Translations under genes and position numbers: made by a program
The notes under the pieces: model-generated
Told to the model about the DNA's origin: nothing
Seen by the model: the letters and a program-made list of their open reading frames with translations, nothing else
The model's database searches: none
Origin: a bacterium
GTDB lineage: Bacteria > Fidelibacterota > Marinisomatia > Marinisomatales > JAHJCW01
Direction: 5' to 3'
Length of the DNA stretch: 64,000 nt
Assembly (NCBI GenBank): GCA_028282845.1
Contig: JANQGY010000019.1
Span: 1-64,000, forward strand
Shown here: positions 8,251 through 17,727 of the stretch, in pieces
How the letters are laid out: the number at the start of each line of letters is the position of its first letter
How positions within the stretch are numbered: position 1 is the stretch's first letter

Positions 8251-9342
8251 TTAATCCTCCTCCCCATTCTGTGGATCAATCAGGAGTTGAGCGCTACTAT
8301 AAATAAGAATACTAATTGAATCATCCGCAAAAAGTCTCGTAGGTCGGATGTTGTCCTGAGCATCAGTGGGACCGATAAAATTTAGATTGGTTTTCAGATA
8401 GGTTGAATCGGCAAGCAAGGCTAACTTGTCATCATCAATTCTGATAGTATCTATAAATTCGTCCTCCGGTATTAAATCGAGTGTAAATAATGTGTCGGGC
8501 GAAATAAAGTAATTTTCCTCAAACATTAATGTGTCAGGCGCTACCAGAAGTTGCAAATTACCACCTAATTCAAGGCCATTTCGGACATCAACGTACAAGT
8601 AGAGTTCCTCAAAAAGGTCTTCATCCACAATTCCGTCTATTTTTTCAGGGTTACCGCTGAATGTTGCTGCTTCGGTTACTTCAAGAATGAGCGGAGCGTG
8701 CAATATTGAGTTTAATATTATTTTTTCACCAATAAAGGGTTCTTCCTTGTCACTGGGGTAAACAGTAATCTGTCCGTCAAGCGTAACCTCTGTTGGTCTG
8801 ATATTAACCAAATCTTCCGGATCTTCCACCTCAACCATACCAACCACAAGTATATCCTGATTGGTTATAGTCGCTGTTTCGACTACTCCATCATCATTTA
8901 CGCCTGTCAACGTGATGTGATCAATAATTACCGAATCGGCTAATGATGTATCAAACTGGGTTAAATCAATTTCCAAAAATAGATCAATATCAACAAAATT
9001 GATACCATCTAATTCTTCAGGCAAGGTAGCAATTTCAATAGCATAAGGTTCAACCGGAATAACTTCCGGTAACACATCATCATCATCTTTTTCAATATTA
9101 AAAGTAACATCAATTGTATGTGAGGTTACATTATTGAAAACATATATTGAATCAGGTCCGTTTTCGTACAGTTCAATATCAAGTCCGTCCTGATCGTCCA
9201 ATAGCTCACGAATTGTGTAGTTAGTCTTGAATAATGGAAAATCAAAATTGATTGACCAAGACGCCAAGTTATCAGAATTGAAGGTATCTAATGAACAGGC
9301 GATCAGTAATATTAGAACTGCTATAAGTAATATTTTTTTCAT
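8251..9342 (-). CDS. Lipoprotein of unknown function
   Basis: 363 residues with a short lipoprotein signal (LLIAC, acylated Cys16). The mature part is acidic and rich in beta-strand patterns, with repeated phrases such as ITLTGVNDDG and LDGQITVYPSD, suggesting Ig-like or beta-sandwich domains. No enzyme motif is visible. Its ribosome site is a GAGGT upstream of the ATG. The following gene, one base away, codes for a barrel, so the pair may form an outer-membrane assembly. Confidence 0.6.
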   Translation of the reverse strand: MKKILLIAVLILLIACSLDTFNSDNLASWSINFDFPLFKTNYTIRELLDDQDGLDIELYENGPDSIYVFNNVTSHTIDVTFNIEKDDDDVLPEVIPVEPYAIEIATLPEELDGINFVDIDLFLEIDLTQFDTSLADSVIIDHITLTGVNDDGVVETATITNQDILVVGMVEVEDPEDLVNIRPTEVTLDGQITVYPSDKEEPFIGEKIILNSILHAPLILEVTEAATFSGNPEKIDGIVDEDLFEELYLYVDVRNGLELGGNLQLLVAPDTLMFEENYFISPDTLFTLDLIPEDEFIDTIRIDDDKLALLADSTYLKTNLNFIGPTDAQDNIRPTRLFADDSISILIYSSAQLLIDPQNGEED

Positions 9343-9375
9343 GATGTTGACCTCGGTAAAAAATATAAAATTCAG

Positions 9376-12096
9376 CTAATGTGCTTCAAACCAAGAGCTA
9401 CCAACACCGCAATCTACAACAATTGGCACAGATAATGGTAAAGCATTTTCCATTTCTTCAACCACAAATTTTTGTAAGATTTCTACTTCACTATCAGGTA
9501 CTTCAAATAATAATTCGTCATGAACCTGCAAAATCATTTTTGATTCCAAATCGTTGGCTTTTATTTTTTTATGAATCTCAATCATCGCTTTTTTGATCAT
9601 CTCGGCTGCCGTTCCCTGAATTGGCATGTTTATCGCCATTCGCTTGGCGGCTTCTTTACGAATATGATTATCACCGTCAATATCCCAAACAGGTCGCCTC
9701 CGACCTAATATCGTTTGTACGTATTTATTCTCTTGGGCAAATGCGATTGTCTCATCAATATAGTTCTGAATGCCGGCGTATCTCTTGAAATAGGTTTCAA
9801 TAATCGCTCGTGCTTCATTGCGCGGTATGCTTAATTCCTGACTCATACGGAAAGGACCGGCTCCATACATGATCCCGAAATTAACTACTTTCGCAGTGCG
9901 ACGCATTTCCGGCAGCACATCTTCGATCGGGACACCGAATACCAACGATGCGGTTCGAGAATGAATATCCTCATTCTTGGCAAAGGCTTGAATGAGTTCA
10001 GAATCTTTGCTGAGGTGCGCCATGATCCTTAATTCAATTTGGGAATAATCGGCGCTTAGTATTTTCCATCCGTCTTTCTGAGGTCGAAAGGCTTTGCGCA
10101 TTTCACGTCCGACATCAGTTCTGATCGGAATATTTTGGAAATTCGGATTTTGACTGGACAACCTGCCGGTTGAAGCCACGGTTTGACTAAAACTTGAATG
10201 AATCCGCTGAGTGGTCGGATTGATTAATTCAGGAAACGGATTTAAGTAGGTGCTTTTAAGTTTATTATATTGACGATATTCCAACATTAAACCGGGCAAA
10301 GGGTCATCGTTCACAAGCTGCTTCAAAACCTCCTCGGCGGTCGAACGCTTTCTGATCTGCGGTAATCTTTTTACATCAAATAATACGGTAGCAAGTTGCT
10401 GTGTGGAATTAATATTAAATTCAGTTCCGGCTTCTTTATATATATCTTTAATAAGTTGATCCAATTTTTTTCCCAAATCTTCCGACATCGCATTTAACAT
10501 TTCTCGATCAACAAATGAGCCTTGAAATTCCATCTCGATCAGCACATCGAGCAGCGGCAATTCTATCTCTTCAAAATATTTTGCGAGTTTTTTCTCATCA
10601 AGCGCATCTTTGAAAATCAGATATAATTGCCAAGCAATATCAGCATCTTCGATCGCATAAAAAGATGTCTTTTCCAATTCAACCTGATCCATTGTCAGTT
10701 GATTCTTACCGGTACCGATCAAATCTTCGATTGGTACCATCCGGTAATTCAAATGTTCAAGAGCCAAATTATCAATTTTATATGAGCGTGCTTCCGGATT
10801 GAGCAGATGAGCGGCAATCATTGTATCAAATCCGATGCCTTTTAAATCAACGCCAAAACGTTTCAATACTAAAGCATCATATTTTATATTTTGTCCGATC
10901 TTGCTGATTTTATCATTTTCTAATACCGGTTTAAGTAATTCCAAAACTGTATCAAGGTCATCATCGCCAAAATTATTCTTTACTTTATCTTTATATTTGA
11001 TCGGAATGTAATAGCCTGAATCTTTTTCCAATGAAAAACTAAGCCCGACAATTTCAGCCTGCATCGGTTCAGTTGAAGTGGTTTCTAAATCAATTGAAAA
11101 TGCGGCAGACTTTTCAATTTCATTAATAAATAACTTTAAATCATCTTCGTTAAGTACATCTATATAGTTTTTTTCAGAATCATTATCTTTTGATTTTTCC
11201 TCAATCGTATGTTCCGATAATTGCTTCATTAATCCGGCAAATTCAAATTCTCTGAACAATTCACTTAGCGCTTCAATATCAAATTCTTTCTTCTTCAAAT
11301 CCGCAATATTCAGATCTAATTCAACATCAGTATCAATGGTAACTAATTCCTTGCTGAGCAGGGCATTCTCTTGATAATTCTGCAACCCTTCACGCACACG
11401 TTTATTGCTAATATTATCAGCATTTTTTAACGCTTCTTCTAATGATCCATATTCTTGAATTAATTTCTTAGCCGACACTTTGCCCACTCCGGCTACGCCG
11501 GGGATATTATCGGATGAATCGCCCATCAGTCCGAATAGATCAATTATTTTTTCGGGCGGCACTCCCCACTTTTCGATCACGGCTTCACGGTCAATTATCT
11601 GTACATCCATGTTGCGACCGGTTGCCGAGTACATATAAATATGATCATCCACCAACTGCATAAAATCCTTATCGCCGCTTACAATATACGCATCCATATT
11701 ATGCTCCTTCCCCCATTTTGCTAAAGTGCCGATAATATCATCGGCTTCAAAGCCGACCTTTGAGAGTGTAGTTATCTGAAAGGCATTTAACAAATTCCAA
11801 AGATGTGGTAACTGCTGCTGTAATTCATCCGGCATTTTTTCGCGGGTTGCCTTATACTCAGGATATTTATGATGGCGAAACGTTTTTTTATCGGTGTCAA
11901 AGACAGCGGCAATGTAATCGGGATTCTCATTCTTAATCAGATTTAATAATTGATTACTGAAGCCGAATAAAGCGCTTGTCGGCAAACCATAACTTGTCAT
12001 TAACGGATTGCGAATAAACGCAAAATGCGCGCGATACAGCATGGCATAGCCATCAATTAAAAATAATCTTTCGCGATTGGGATTTTGATTTGTCAT
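9376..12096 (-). CDS. polA: DNA polymerase I
   Basis: A 906-residue three-domain enzyme for Okazaki-fragment maturation and repair. The N-terminal 5' nuclease (about 1-290) begins LFLIDGYAMLYRAHFAF and includes GDKDFMQLV and GLMGDSSDNIPGV. The 3'-5' exonuclease domain (about 310-490) keeps FSIDLETTS, so proofreading is likely active. The polymerase domain has LSADYSQIELRIMAHLS, the O-helix RRTAKVVNFGIMYG and the motif C sequence VHDELLFEVP. Length and order are standard. No strong ribosome site precedes the ATG. It is divergent from the VOC gene, with about 100 bases between them. Confidence 0.97.
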   Translation of the reverse strand: MTNQNPNRERLFLIDGYAMLYRAHFAFIRNPLMTSYGLPTSALFGFSNQLLNLIKNENPDYIAAVFDTDKKTFRHHKYPEYKATREKMPDELQQQLPHLWNLLNAFQITTLSKVGFEADDIIGTLAKWGKEHNMDAYIVSGDKDFMQLVDDHIYMYSATGRNMDVQIIDREAVIEKWGVPPEKIIDLFGLMGDSSDNIPGVAGVGKVSAKKLIQEYGSLEEALKNADNISNKRVREGLQNYQENALLSKELVTIDTDVELDLNIADLKKKEFDIEALSELFREFEFAGLMKQLSEHTIEEKSKDNDSEKNYIDVLNEDDLKLFINEIEKSAAFSIDLETTSTEPMQAEIVGLSFSLEKDSGYYIPIKYKDKVKNNFGDDDLDTVLELLKPVLENDKISKIGQNIKYDALVLKRFGVDLKGIGFDTMIAAHLLNPEARSYKIDNLALEHLNYRMVPIEDLIGTGKNQLTMDQVELEKTSFYAIEDADIAWQLYLIFKDALDEKKLAKYFEEIELPLLDVLIEMEFQGSFVDREMLNAMSEDLGKKLDQLIKDIYKEAGTEFNINSTQQLATVLFDVKRLPQIRKRSTAEEVLKQLVNDDPLPGLMLEYRQYNKLKSTYLNPFPELINPTTQRIHSSFSQTVASTGRLSSQNPNFQNIPIRTDVGREMRKAFRPQKDGWKILSADYSQIELRIMAHLSKDSELIQAFAKNEDIHSRTASLVFGVPIEDVLPEMRRTAKVVNFGIMYGAGPFRMSQELSIPRNEARAIIETYFKRYAGIQNYIDETIAFAQENKYVQTILGRRRPVWDIDGDNHIRKEAAKRMAINMPIQGTAAEMIKKAMIEIHKKIKANDLESKMILQVHDELLFEVPDSEVEILQKFVVEEMENALPLSVPIVVDCGVGSSWFEAH

Positions 12097-12199
12097 AGTT
12101 TGTAAGTTACAAGAAGATTGACCTTATCTCAAGATTGATTTTATTGGAATTGAGATTGATTTATGTGTAGAATCAACAAATTATTTCAATGGAGGAAAC

Positions 12200-12568
12200 A
12201 TGCCAAGAGTCATGCATTTTGAAATTCCCGCCGATGATACTGATCGAGCAAGCGAATTTTATACGAAAGTCTTCGGATGGAAGATAAATAAGTGGGACGG
12301 ACCTATTGATTACTGGCTAATCTCAACCGAGGATGGAAAATCAGAAGGAATTAACGGGGCATTAATGCTAAGAGATGAGCAATCTACTTCCGTAATAAAT
12401 ATAATTGATGTCCCTGATATTGATAAATATATTAATGAAATAAAAGACGCAGGTGGAGAAATTTTAACGGAAAAAATGGCTGTACCGGGAGTCGGCTATT
12501 CGGTTTATTTTAAAGATACTGAAGGCAATACTTTTGGATTGATGGAAGATGATACATCAGCTAAATAA
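12200..12568 (+). CDS. VOC-superfamily (glyoxalase-like) protein
   Basis: A 122-residue single vicinal-oxygen-chelate domain unit: HFEIPADDTDRASEFYTKVFGWKI at the start, and a C-terminal YSVYFKDTEGNTFGLMED that supplies the usual metal-side glutamate. Such proteins isomerise, cleave or bind small molecules, often with a metal; the substrate cannot be predicted. The ATG is preceded by a strong GGAGG. It is the first gene of a + strand run and sits 13 bases before the cyclophilin gene. Confidence 0.85.
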   Translation: MPRVMHFEIPADDTDRASEFYTKVFGWKINKWDGPIDYWLISTEDGKSEGINGALMLRDEQSTSVINIIDVPDIDKYINEIKDAGGEILTEKMAVPGVGYSVYFKDTEGNTFGLMEDDTSAK

Positions 12569-12581
12569 TACAGGTATATAA

Positions 12582-13160
12582 ATGAAAATAATATTTTGCT
12601 CTATACTGTGCCTATTACTATCATCACATATATACGCACAATGCGAACCCGATTCAATTGCATCACTGGAAATTTGCAAATTGGAAACTAATTACGGTAC
12701 ACTGACCTTCAGATTCTTTGAAGATGCAGCTCCACTGACTGTCGAAAAATTTAAAAGATTAGTAAATAAAGGATTTTACGACAATCTAACTTTTTACCGG
12801 GTTGTTGAAGGACATGTCATCCAAGCCGGAGATGGTGGCGAAAACGATATCCCGACCGTAGTAGCTGAATTTAACGAGCATCCGCATGTGGTTGGTACGG
12901 TGGGATTAGCTCGCAGTGCAGACCCTAATAGCGGTAGCACTGAATTTTATATATGTTTAGTTCCGAGACCACATTTAGATGGAAAATATACGGTATTTGG
13001 TCAGTTAGTTGACGGTTACAATATTTTGGAATCAATTGGCAACACTGAGATCATCGAACAATATGTCGGAGATAATCAGAGTATCGCTTTCCACACACCC
13101 AAGGAACCGGTTATAATTCAAAGCGCAACAATTGAAATTATTAATTATTTTATCCAATAA
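12582..13160 (+). CDS. Exported cyclophilin-type peptidyl-prolyl isomerase
   Basis: A signal peptide (about 1-19, ending near HIYAQ) is followed by a cyclophilin domain. LETNYGTLTFRFFEDAAP, FYRVVEGHVIQAGDGG (with the catalytic arginine), GTVGLARSADPNSGS and HLDGKYTVFGQLVDG match the family order. It should assist folding of proline-containing proteins in the periplasm. The length of 192 residues is normal. It follows the VOC gene by 13 bases. Confidence 0.88.
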   Translation: MKIIFCSILCLLLSSHIYAQCEPDSIASLEICKLETNYGTLTFRFFEDAAPLTVEKFKRLVNKGFYDNLTFYRVVEGHVIQAGDGGENDIPTVVAEFNEHPHVVGTVGLARSADPNSGSTEFYICLVPRPHLDGKYTVFGQLVDGYNILESIGNTEIIEQYVGDNQSIAFHTPKEPVIIQSATIEIINYFIQ

Positions 13161-13168
13161 TTTGTTAA

Positions 13169-13498
13169 TTGAACCACAATCGAAAGAATACATTATTTGA
13201 ATCAATCCTGAATATTGTTCGTCAAATTCCTAAGGGTAAAGTAGCTACTTACGGACAAATCGCAACAATGGTCGGCACACAAAATCCAAGACTTGTCGGA
13301 TATGCGTTAGCTTCTTTAAAGGATGATACAACTGTACCGTGGTTCAGAGTAATTAACAGCCGGGGGAAGATCAGCTTTCCGCAAGGCAGCGATGCATTCA
13401 AAATTCAATATTCATTATTAATCAAAGAAGGTGTTAGATTCAGCGATAAAAATATTGTTAATCTAAAAATATTCGGTTGGAGTGAAGCAAATGACTAA
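13169..13498 (+). CDS. Alkyltransferase-like DNA-binding protein (ATL)
   Basis: This has the DNA-binding domain of O6-alkylguanine-DNA alkyltransferase (IPKGKVATYGQIATMVG and NPRLVGYAL), but the active PCHR is replaced by PWFR (57-60). The acceptor cysteine is thus a tryptophan, which defines alkyltransferase-like proteins. These bind alkylated guanine and hand it to nucleotide-excision repair without repairing it themselves. In this copy the histidine is also replaced by phenylalanine. The start is a TTG, since no in-frame ATG precedes the domain. Its stop overlaps the start of the next gene. Confidence 0.85.
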   Translation: MNHNRKNTLFESILNIVRQIPKGKVATYGQIATMVGTQNPRLVGYALASLKDDTTVPWFRVINSRGKISFPQGSDAFKIQYSLLIKEGVRFSDKNIVNLKIFGWSEAND

Positions 13499-13733
13499 TG
13501 TAATACACGCCCATGCCCTAATGGATTTTATGCAGGCAAATCCGCAATTAACCACAATGGATGAAGTTAAGATCGAATTTAAAAAACACTTTGGTGATGT
13601 CAGGTTTACGAATTGTACAAACCAAATCTATACATTTGATGAAATTGTAGAATTCCTGTTTCAAAGGAATAAAATTAATTACGGTACCGATGCAGTTAGA
13701 GTTAATGAACATGAGCGTTGTCAAGATGATTAG
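13491..13733 (+). CDS. YecH-like small metal-binding protein
   Basis: An 80-residue protein resembling the YecH family. It has an N-terminal HAHALMDFM, a central FGDVRFTNCTN and a helix FDEIVEFLFQRNKI. Family members are annotated as metal-binding with unknown physiology; histidine and cysteine ligands are present here. The ATG is chosen over a GTG three codons upstream because GGAG lies at suitable distance. It overlaps the ATL gene by eight bases. Confidence 0.65.
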   Translation: MTNVIHAHALMDFMQANPQLTTMDEVKIEFKKHFGDVRFTNCTNQIYTFDEIVEFLFQRNKINYGTDAVRVNEHERCQDD

Positions 13734-13770
13734 GATCATATAGCAGTATATATAGATTTAGCAAATATAA

Positions 13771-14472
13771 ATGAAATATCGGATATTATTAGTAGTTGCT
13801 CTATTACTTTATTCGTGTAAGAATGAAGATTTAAATGACGATATTCCTAACCGATCAGATGAATATGAGATTTGCAATCAATTAATGGATTCCTGCGTTG
13901 CCGGTGACGGAGAATATTGTTTATTCGGTTATAAATGGGGAACTGTAAATACCTTCTCAAATACCGGATACGATGCAACCGGACCCCATGAACCGGGAGG
14001 TACGGTAACTTTTAGCTTTCAGGAAAATAACGGAATTGTAAATACCCATGCTCAAGCCAATTTACCAAGTCTATCATTTAATAACCTGATAAGTTGCGCA
14101 AAATCAGAGATTCGCAAAGCTTTGAATGAATGGTCCACTGTAGCAAATATTGAATTTCAAGAACAACCTGAAAATAGCAATGCAGATATACAATTCTTTG
14201 TTGCGGACATCAAGCAAAGTGGTGTTGGCTTCCCTAATTTCACGGAAGAACCGTGTAATATTTTAAGCGGAGACGTTATTTTGCAATCAGATTTAAATGT
14301 TGATGAATGTAATACTTTTTATCTCTTTGCATTGCACGAAATTGGCCATGTGCTTGGGCTTGGACACGTTAACTCATATAATATAATGAATCCCGACTTT
14401 TATACTCTTGGTATTGAAACACTCCAAAACGGAGATATTGAGGGATTAATACAAATATATGGAAATAAGTGA
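13771..14472 (+). CDS. Matrixin-type zinc metalloprotease lipoprotein
   Basis: A lipoprotein signal (LLLYSC, Cys16) precedes a metzincin catalytic domain. HEIGHVLGLGH (189-199) gives three zinc-binding histidines and the catalytic Glu190. The following NIMNPDF has the Met-turn methionine, Met206. The upstream region aligns with matrixins (IRKALNEWSTVANIEF, then a spacer with VILQSDL). It is probably a surface- or periplasm-anchored peptidase. Length is 233 residues, with no hemopexin or sorting domain. The substrate is unknown. Confidence 0.85.
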   Translation: MKYRILLVVALLLYSCKNEDLNDDIPNRSDEYEICNQLMDSCVAGDGEYCLFGYKWGTVNTFSNTGYDATGPHEPGGTVTFSFQENNGIVNTHAQANLPSLSFNNLISCAKSEIRKALNEWSTVANIEFQEQPENSNADIQFFVADIKQSGVGFPNFTEEPCNILSGDVILQSDLNVDECNTFYLFALHEIGHVLGLGHVNSYNIMNPDFYTLGIETLQNGDIEGLIQIYGNK

Positions 14473-14575
14473 ATTGCCTATAATTGTCATTTTATTTGAA
14501 AATATAACAATATTCCGTAGTATAATTTCTTATTTATACCGCTTGAATACTTCACCATTCTTCCCCTAAAATTGA

Positions 14576-15619
14576 TTGATGAAGTCAAATCCAAAAACAT
14601 CGGTTGCGTTAAAGGTTTTAGTCGGATTAGCAAGTTTTATCATTATTGTCGCCGGAATGCGGGCGGCGGCACCCCTGATTGTCCCATTCCTTTTAGCAGC
14701 TTTTATCGCCATTATTTGTATCCCTCCCTTAATGTGGTTACAAAGCAAAAAGGTGCCGCAGTTCTTATCGGTAATAATAGTAATAGTTGGAATTTTGGTA
14801 CTTGGATGGGTATTTGCCGCCATGGTAACAGGAGCCATGAGCGACCTATCGGAAAAATTGCCTTTTTATCAGGATAAACTAACCGAATTAGCAGTACAGG
14901 CTGAGGAATGGATCAAAACTTTACCGATCGAAACACCTGATAATGTAGCAACACAATATCTTGATCCATCAACTGCAATGGATATCGTCAGTAATACCAT
15001 AGCAAGTATCGGCAATTTATTCACCAATTCATTCCTAATTGTATTATTAGTAATTTTTATCCTGTTAGAGGCAGCAAGCCTGCCGGCCAAACTCAGGGCA
15101 GCCATCGGCAAACCGGACTCACCGCTTTCACAGTACAACGATGTCATTAAAAATGTTAATAAATATCTCGGGATCAAAACGTTGATCAGTCTCGGTACCG
15201 GATTCACCATATTTTTATGGTTGGTTATTTTGGGAATTGATTTTCCAATTTTGTGGGGATTGCTTGCATTCTTCCTAAATTTTGTTCCGAATATCGGTTC
15301 GTTGTTGGCATCGGTTCCGCCGATAATACTCGCATTAATTCAATTTGGTTTGGGGAAAGCAGTATTAACTGCGATTGGCTTTTTAGCTGCCAATACAATT
15401 TTTGGATCAATTCTCGAAGTGAAAATTTTTGGGAAAGGACTTGGGCTTTCAACCTTAGTTGTTTTCGTATCCTTAATATTTTGGGGTTGGGTTTTAGGAC
15501 CGATCGGAATGTTGCTTTCAGTTCCGCTAACCATGATAATTAAAATTATTCTTGAAAGTAGCGAAAGCACCAAAGGAGCTGCAATATTGCTTGGTTCGGG
15601 GTCAGAAGCAAAAACATAA
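14576..15619 (+). CDS. AI-2E family transporter (PF01594 type)
   Basis: A 347-residue inner-membrane protein with hydrophobic helices near 12-60, 64-84, a soluble middle segment (about 85-140), then helices through residue 330. The conserved C-terminal block GLLAFFLNFVPNIGSLLASV and the final VLGPIGMLLSVPLTM are characteristic. Some members export autoinducer-2; others are Na+/H+ antiporters or have no known substrate, so the name should not be taken as function. It is followed nine bases later by a lipoprotein gene. Confidence 0.85.
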   Translation: MMKSNPKTSVALKVLVGLASFIIIVAGMRAAAPLIVPFLLAAFIAIICIPPLMWLQSKKVPQFLSVIIVIVGILVLGWVFAAMVTGAMSDLSEKLPFYQDKLTELAVQAEEWIKTLPIETPDNVATQYLDPSTAMDIVSNTIASIGNLFTNSFLIVLLVIFILLEAASLPAKLRAAIGKPDSPLSQYNDVIKNVNKYLGIKTLISLGTGFTIFLWLVILGIDFPILWGLLAFFLNFVPNIGSLLASVPPIILALIQFGLGKAVLTAIGFLAANTIFGSILEVKIFGKGLGLSTLVVFVSLIFWGWVLGPIGMLLSVPLTMIIKIILESSESTKGAAILLGSGSEAKT

Positions 15620-15628
15620 GGATCCACT

Positions 15629-16117
15629 ATGAAAACTATTAAAATGTCATCAATTCTAATTTTAATTCTTTTATTATTTAATTGCTCCACGCCCTATCAG
15701 CCAAAAGGAACATTAGGCGGCTATTCTGAAGAAAAAATAACCTCAAATATGTATGTAGTTAAATTTCAAGGCAATCAGCATACCAAACCTGAAAAGGTTC
15801 AAAATTATCTTTTGTATCGCTGTGCAGAACTGACTAAGGAATATGGTTATGATTATTTTACTGCAATAAATGAAGAACATCATTTTGATGAGTATGTTGC
15901 TAAAAAGGACGTAAACCAACCATGGGTAAGGAGAGGCAGCATGTCAGGCGGACTAAAGGTATATGCTAATCCCGATCTGCAAAATTCAACGAGCAGTACT
16001 AATTACACTGCTGTTCTATATATTAAATTTCTTTCAGATATTGAAGAAAAACACAAAAATGCAGTATTTAATGCTGAGGAAGTGTTGGAAGAATTATCCG
16101 GCAGTGTGAAAAATTGA
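15629..16117 (+). CDS. CC0125/CC1285-like lipoprotein
   Basis: A 162-residue lipoprotein with signal and lipobox LLFNC (Cys19), then the family pattern TPYQPKGTLGGYSEE, FQGNQHTKPEKVQNYLLYR and AELTKEYGYDYF. Proteins of this pattern are widespread envelope lipoproteins of unknown function. The gene ends in TGA, which shows that TGA is a normal stop in this genome. It is separated from the dipeptidase gene by one base. Confidence 0.75.
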   Translation: MKTIKMSSILILILLLFNCSTPYQPKGTLGGYSEEKITSNMYVVKFQGNQHTKPEKVQNYLLYRCAELTKEYGYDYFTAINEEHHFDEYVAKKDVNQPWVRRGSMSGGLKVYANPDLQNSTSSTNYTAVLYIKFLSDIEEKHKNAVFNAEEVLEELSGSVKN

Positions 16118-16118
16118 A

Positions 16119-17558
16119 ATGAATAATGTCCGGCAGTACATTGTTGCATCTATCATATTATTAATCCAAATACTTTACTCTCAATCAGCAGATAATAACT
16201 GCTATGCAATTTTGGTTGGTAAAAATGCCAGTGTAGATGGCGCAGTCCTATTTGCGCACAATGAAGATGATTACGGCGTAAATCTTGTAAACTGGTACAA
16301 AGTACCTGCATTAAATCATGAAGAAAATGATGTGATTGAACTTTTTGCCGGCGGCGAATTATCTCAAGCATCAAGTACAAATGAATTTCTATGGCTGGAA
16401 ATACCGGGGATGCATTTCTCAGATTCTTATATGAATGAATACGGTGTAACTATCGCATCTGATGCGTGCCGCTCCAAAGAAGATTCGGCTGAACTTGTGG
16501 ATGGAGGAATCGGCTATCATTTAAGAAGAATTATGGCTGAACGGGCAAAATCGGCTAAGGAAGCCGTGAAGATCGCCGGTGCAATTGTTGACAGCATTGG
16601 CTATGCAAGCTCAGGGCGCACTTACAGCATTGCCGACCCCAAAGAAGCTTGGATGATGAGCATTGTTAAGGGTAAACACTGGGTAGCCCAAAGAGTGCCG
16701 GACGATCATATAGCCATTATCCCTAATTATTATACGATCGCTCAAATTGATCTTGCCGATACACTGAATTTCTTGGGTTCGGAAGACATAATTGATTATG
16801 CCATCGAACGCGGTTGGTTCGATCCTGAAACTGAAGAAGAATTCATCTTTAGGATAGTTTATGGTGATTCTACTTCTCAAAACAACATCAGAAATATTGC
16901 CCGGCATTGGGGAGCTTTTAATTTATTGATGCCTGATAAATATGAATTATATGATGAATTTCCGTTCTCCTTCAAACCGGCAGAAAAAGTATCAATTCAA
17001 GATTTGATGGATATATTGGAATATCATTATGAAGATACGATGTTGGAAGATAAAAATATAAATTCACCACATGATTATCAAACTTTGCCGATTTGCCGTA
17101 AAGATACTCAGTATGGAATGATCGCACAATTAAGGGATTGGTTGCCAAGTGACATAGGCAATGTATTGTGGCTTGCACCGCATCGCCCCTGTTCACAAGT
17201 ATTTGTGCCGTGGTATTACGGCTTATCAGAGATGCCGATAAATTTTTATCAAGATAATCATAACTCAGCCCTCGCCAATCATTTTATTAAGTATGATGAC
17301 ATCAAATCTATGACTGCAAATCATAACTTTTGGTTATATGTTGATTTTGCCGATAGCATTAATAGTAATTATTATGAATTAATGCCAAATGTAATTGATA
17401 AAAAAAATAAAGTTCAGAAACAAATTTTTGACAAATTTGAAAAATTTGATAAGAATATTACAAAATTGTATCGGACTAACGCCGAACAAGCAACGCAAAA
17501 AATTGATTTATTTACCGATCAAATGATTAAAATAAGTATTGATTACTTAAATGAATAA
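16119..17558 (+). CDS. Secreted C69-family dipeptidase
   Basis: A signal peptide of about 25 residues precedes CYAILVGKNASVDG. Cys28 would become the N-terminal nucleophile, as in C69 peptidases, which belong to the Ntn-hydrolase fold. Further family features are LFAHNEDDY, YGVTIASDACRSKE and RRIMAERAKSAKEAV. The 479-residue length is right. The expected role is cleavage of dipeptides outside the cytoplasm. It is tightly coupled to the upstream lipoprotein gene. Confidence 0.88.
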   Translation: MNNVRQYIVASIILLIQILYSQSADNNCYAILVGKNASVDGAVLFAHNEDDYGVNLVNWYKVPALNHEENDVIELFAGGELSQASSTNEFLWLEIPGMHFSDSYMNEYGVTIASDACRSKEDSAELVDGGIGYHLRRIMAERAKSAKEAVKIAGAIVDSIGYASSGRTYSIADPKEAWMMSIVKGKHWVAQRVPDDHIAIIPNYYTIAQIDLADTLNFLGSEDIIDYAIERGWFDPETEEEFIFRIVYGDSTSQNNIRNIARHWGAFNLLMPDKYELYDEFPFSFKPAEKVSIQDLMDILEYHYEDTMLEDKNINSPHDYQTLPICRKDTQYGMIAQLRDWLPSDIGNVLWLAPHRPCSQVFVPWYYGLSEMPINFYQDNHNSALANHFIKYDDIKSMTANHNFWLYVDFADSINSNYYELMPNVIDKKNKVQKQIFDKFEKFDKNITKLYRTNAEQATQKIDLFTDQMIKISIDYLNE

Positions 17559-17577
17559 TGTCTTACCACCCCTTTCG

Positions 17578-17600
17578 TCCCCTCCTAATATAGGAGGGGA
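17578..17600. repeat. Perfect REP-like hairpin
   Basis: TCCCCTCCTA, a three-base loop ATA, then TAGGAGGGGA form a perfect ten-base-pair hairpin. The downstream ATTGAGGGGAGG echoes it. No T-run follows, so it is unlike a typical terminator. It resembles short dispersed palindromes of FCB genomes. The rest of the 169-base gap is AT-rich with nothing else recognised. Confidence 0.6.
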
Positions 17601-17727
17601 TTGAGGGGAGGTATTATAAGAAATATGAATTGCCCATACGATAATAAATCACTGAAACATACTATAAAAGTACTTCGCAATTGCTATTTTATTTAAATTA
17701 ATTAAATCATAAACCAAGGAGGAAATC

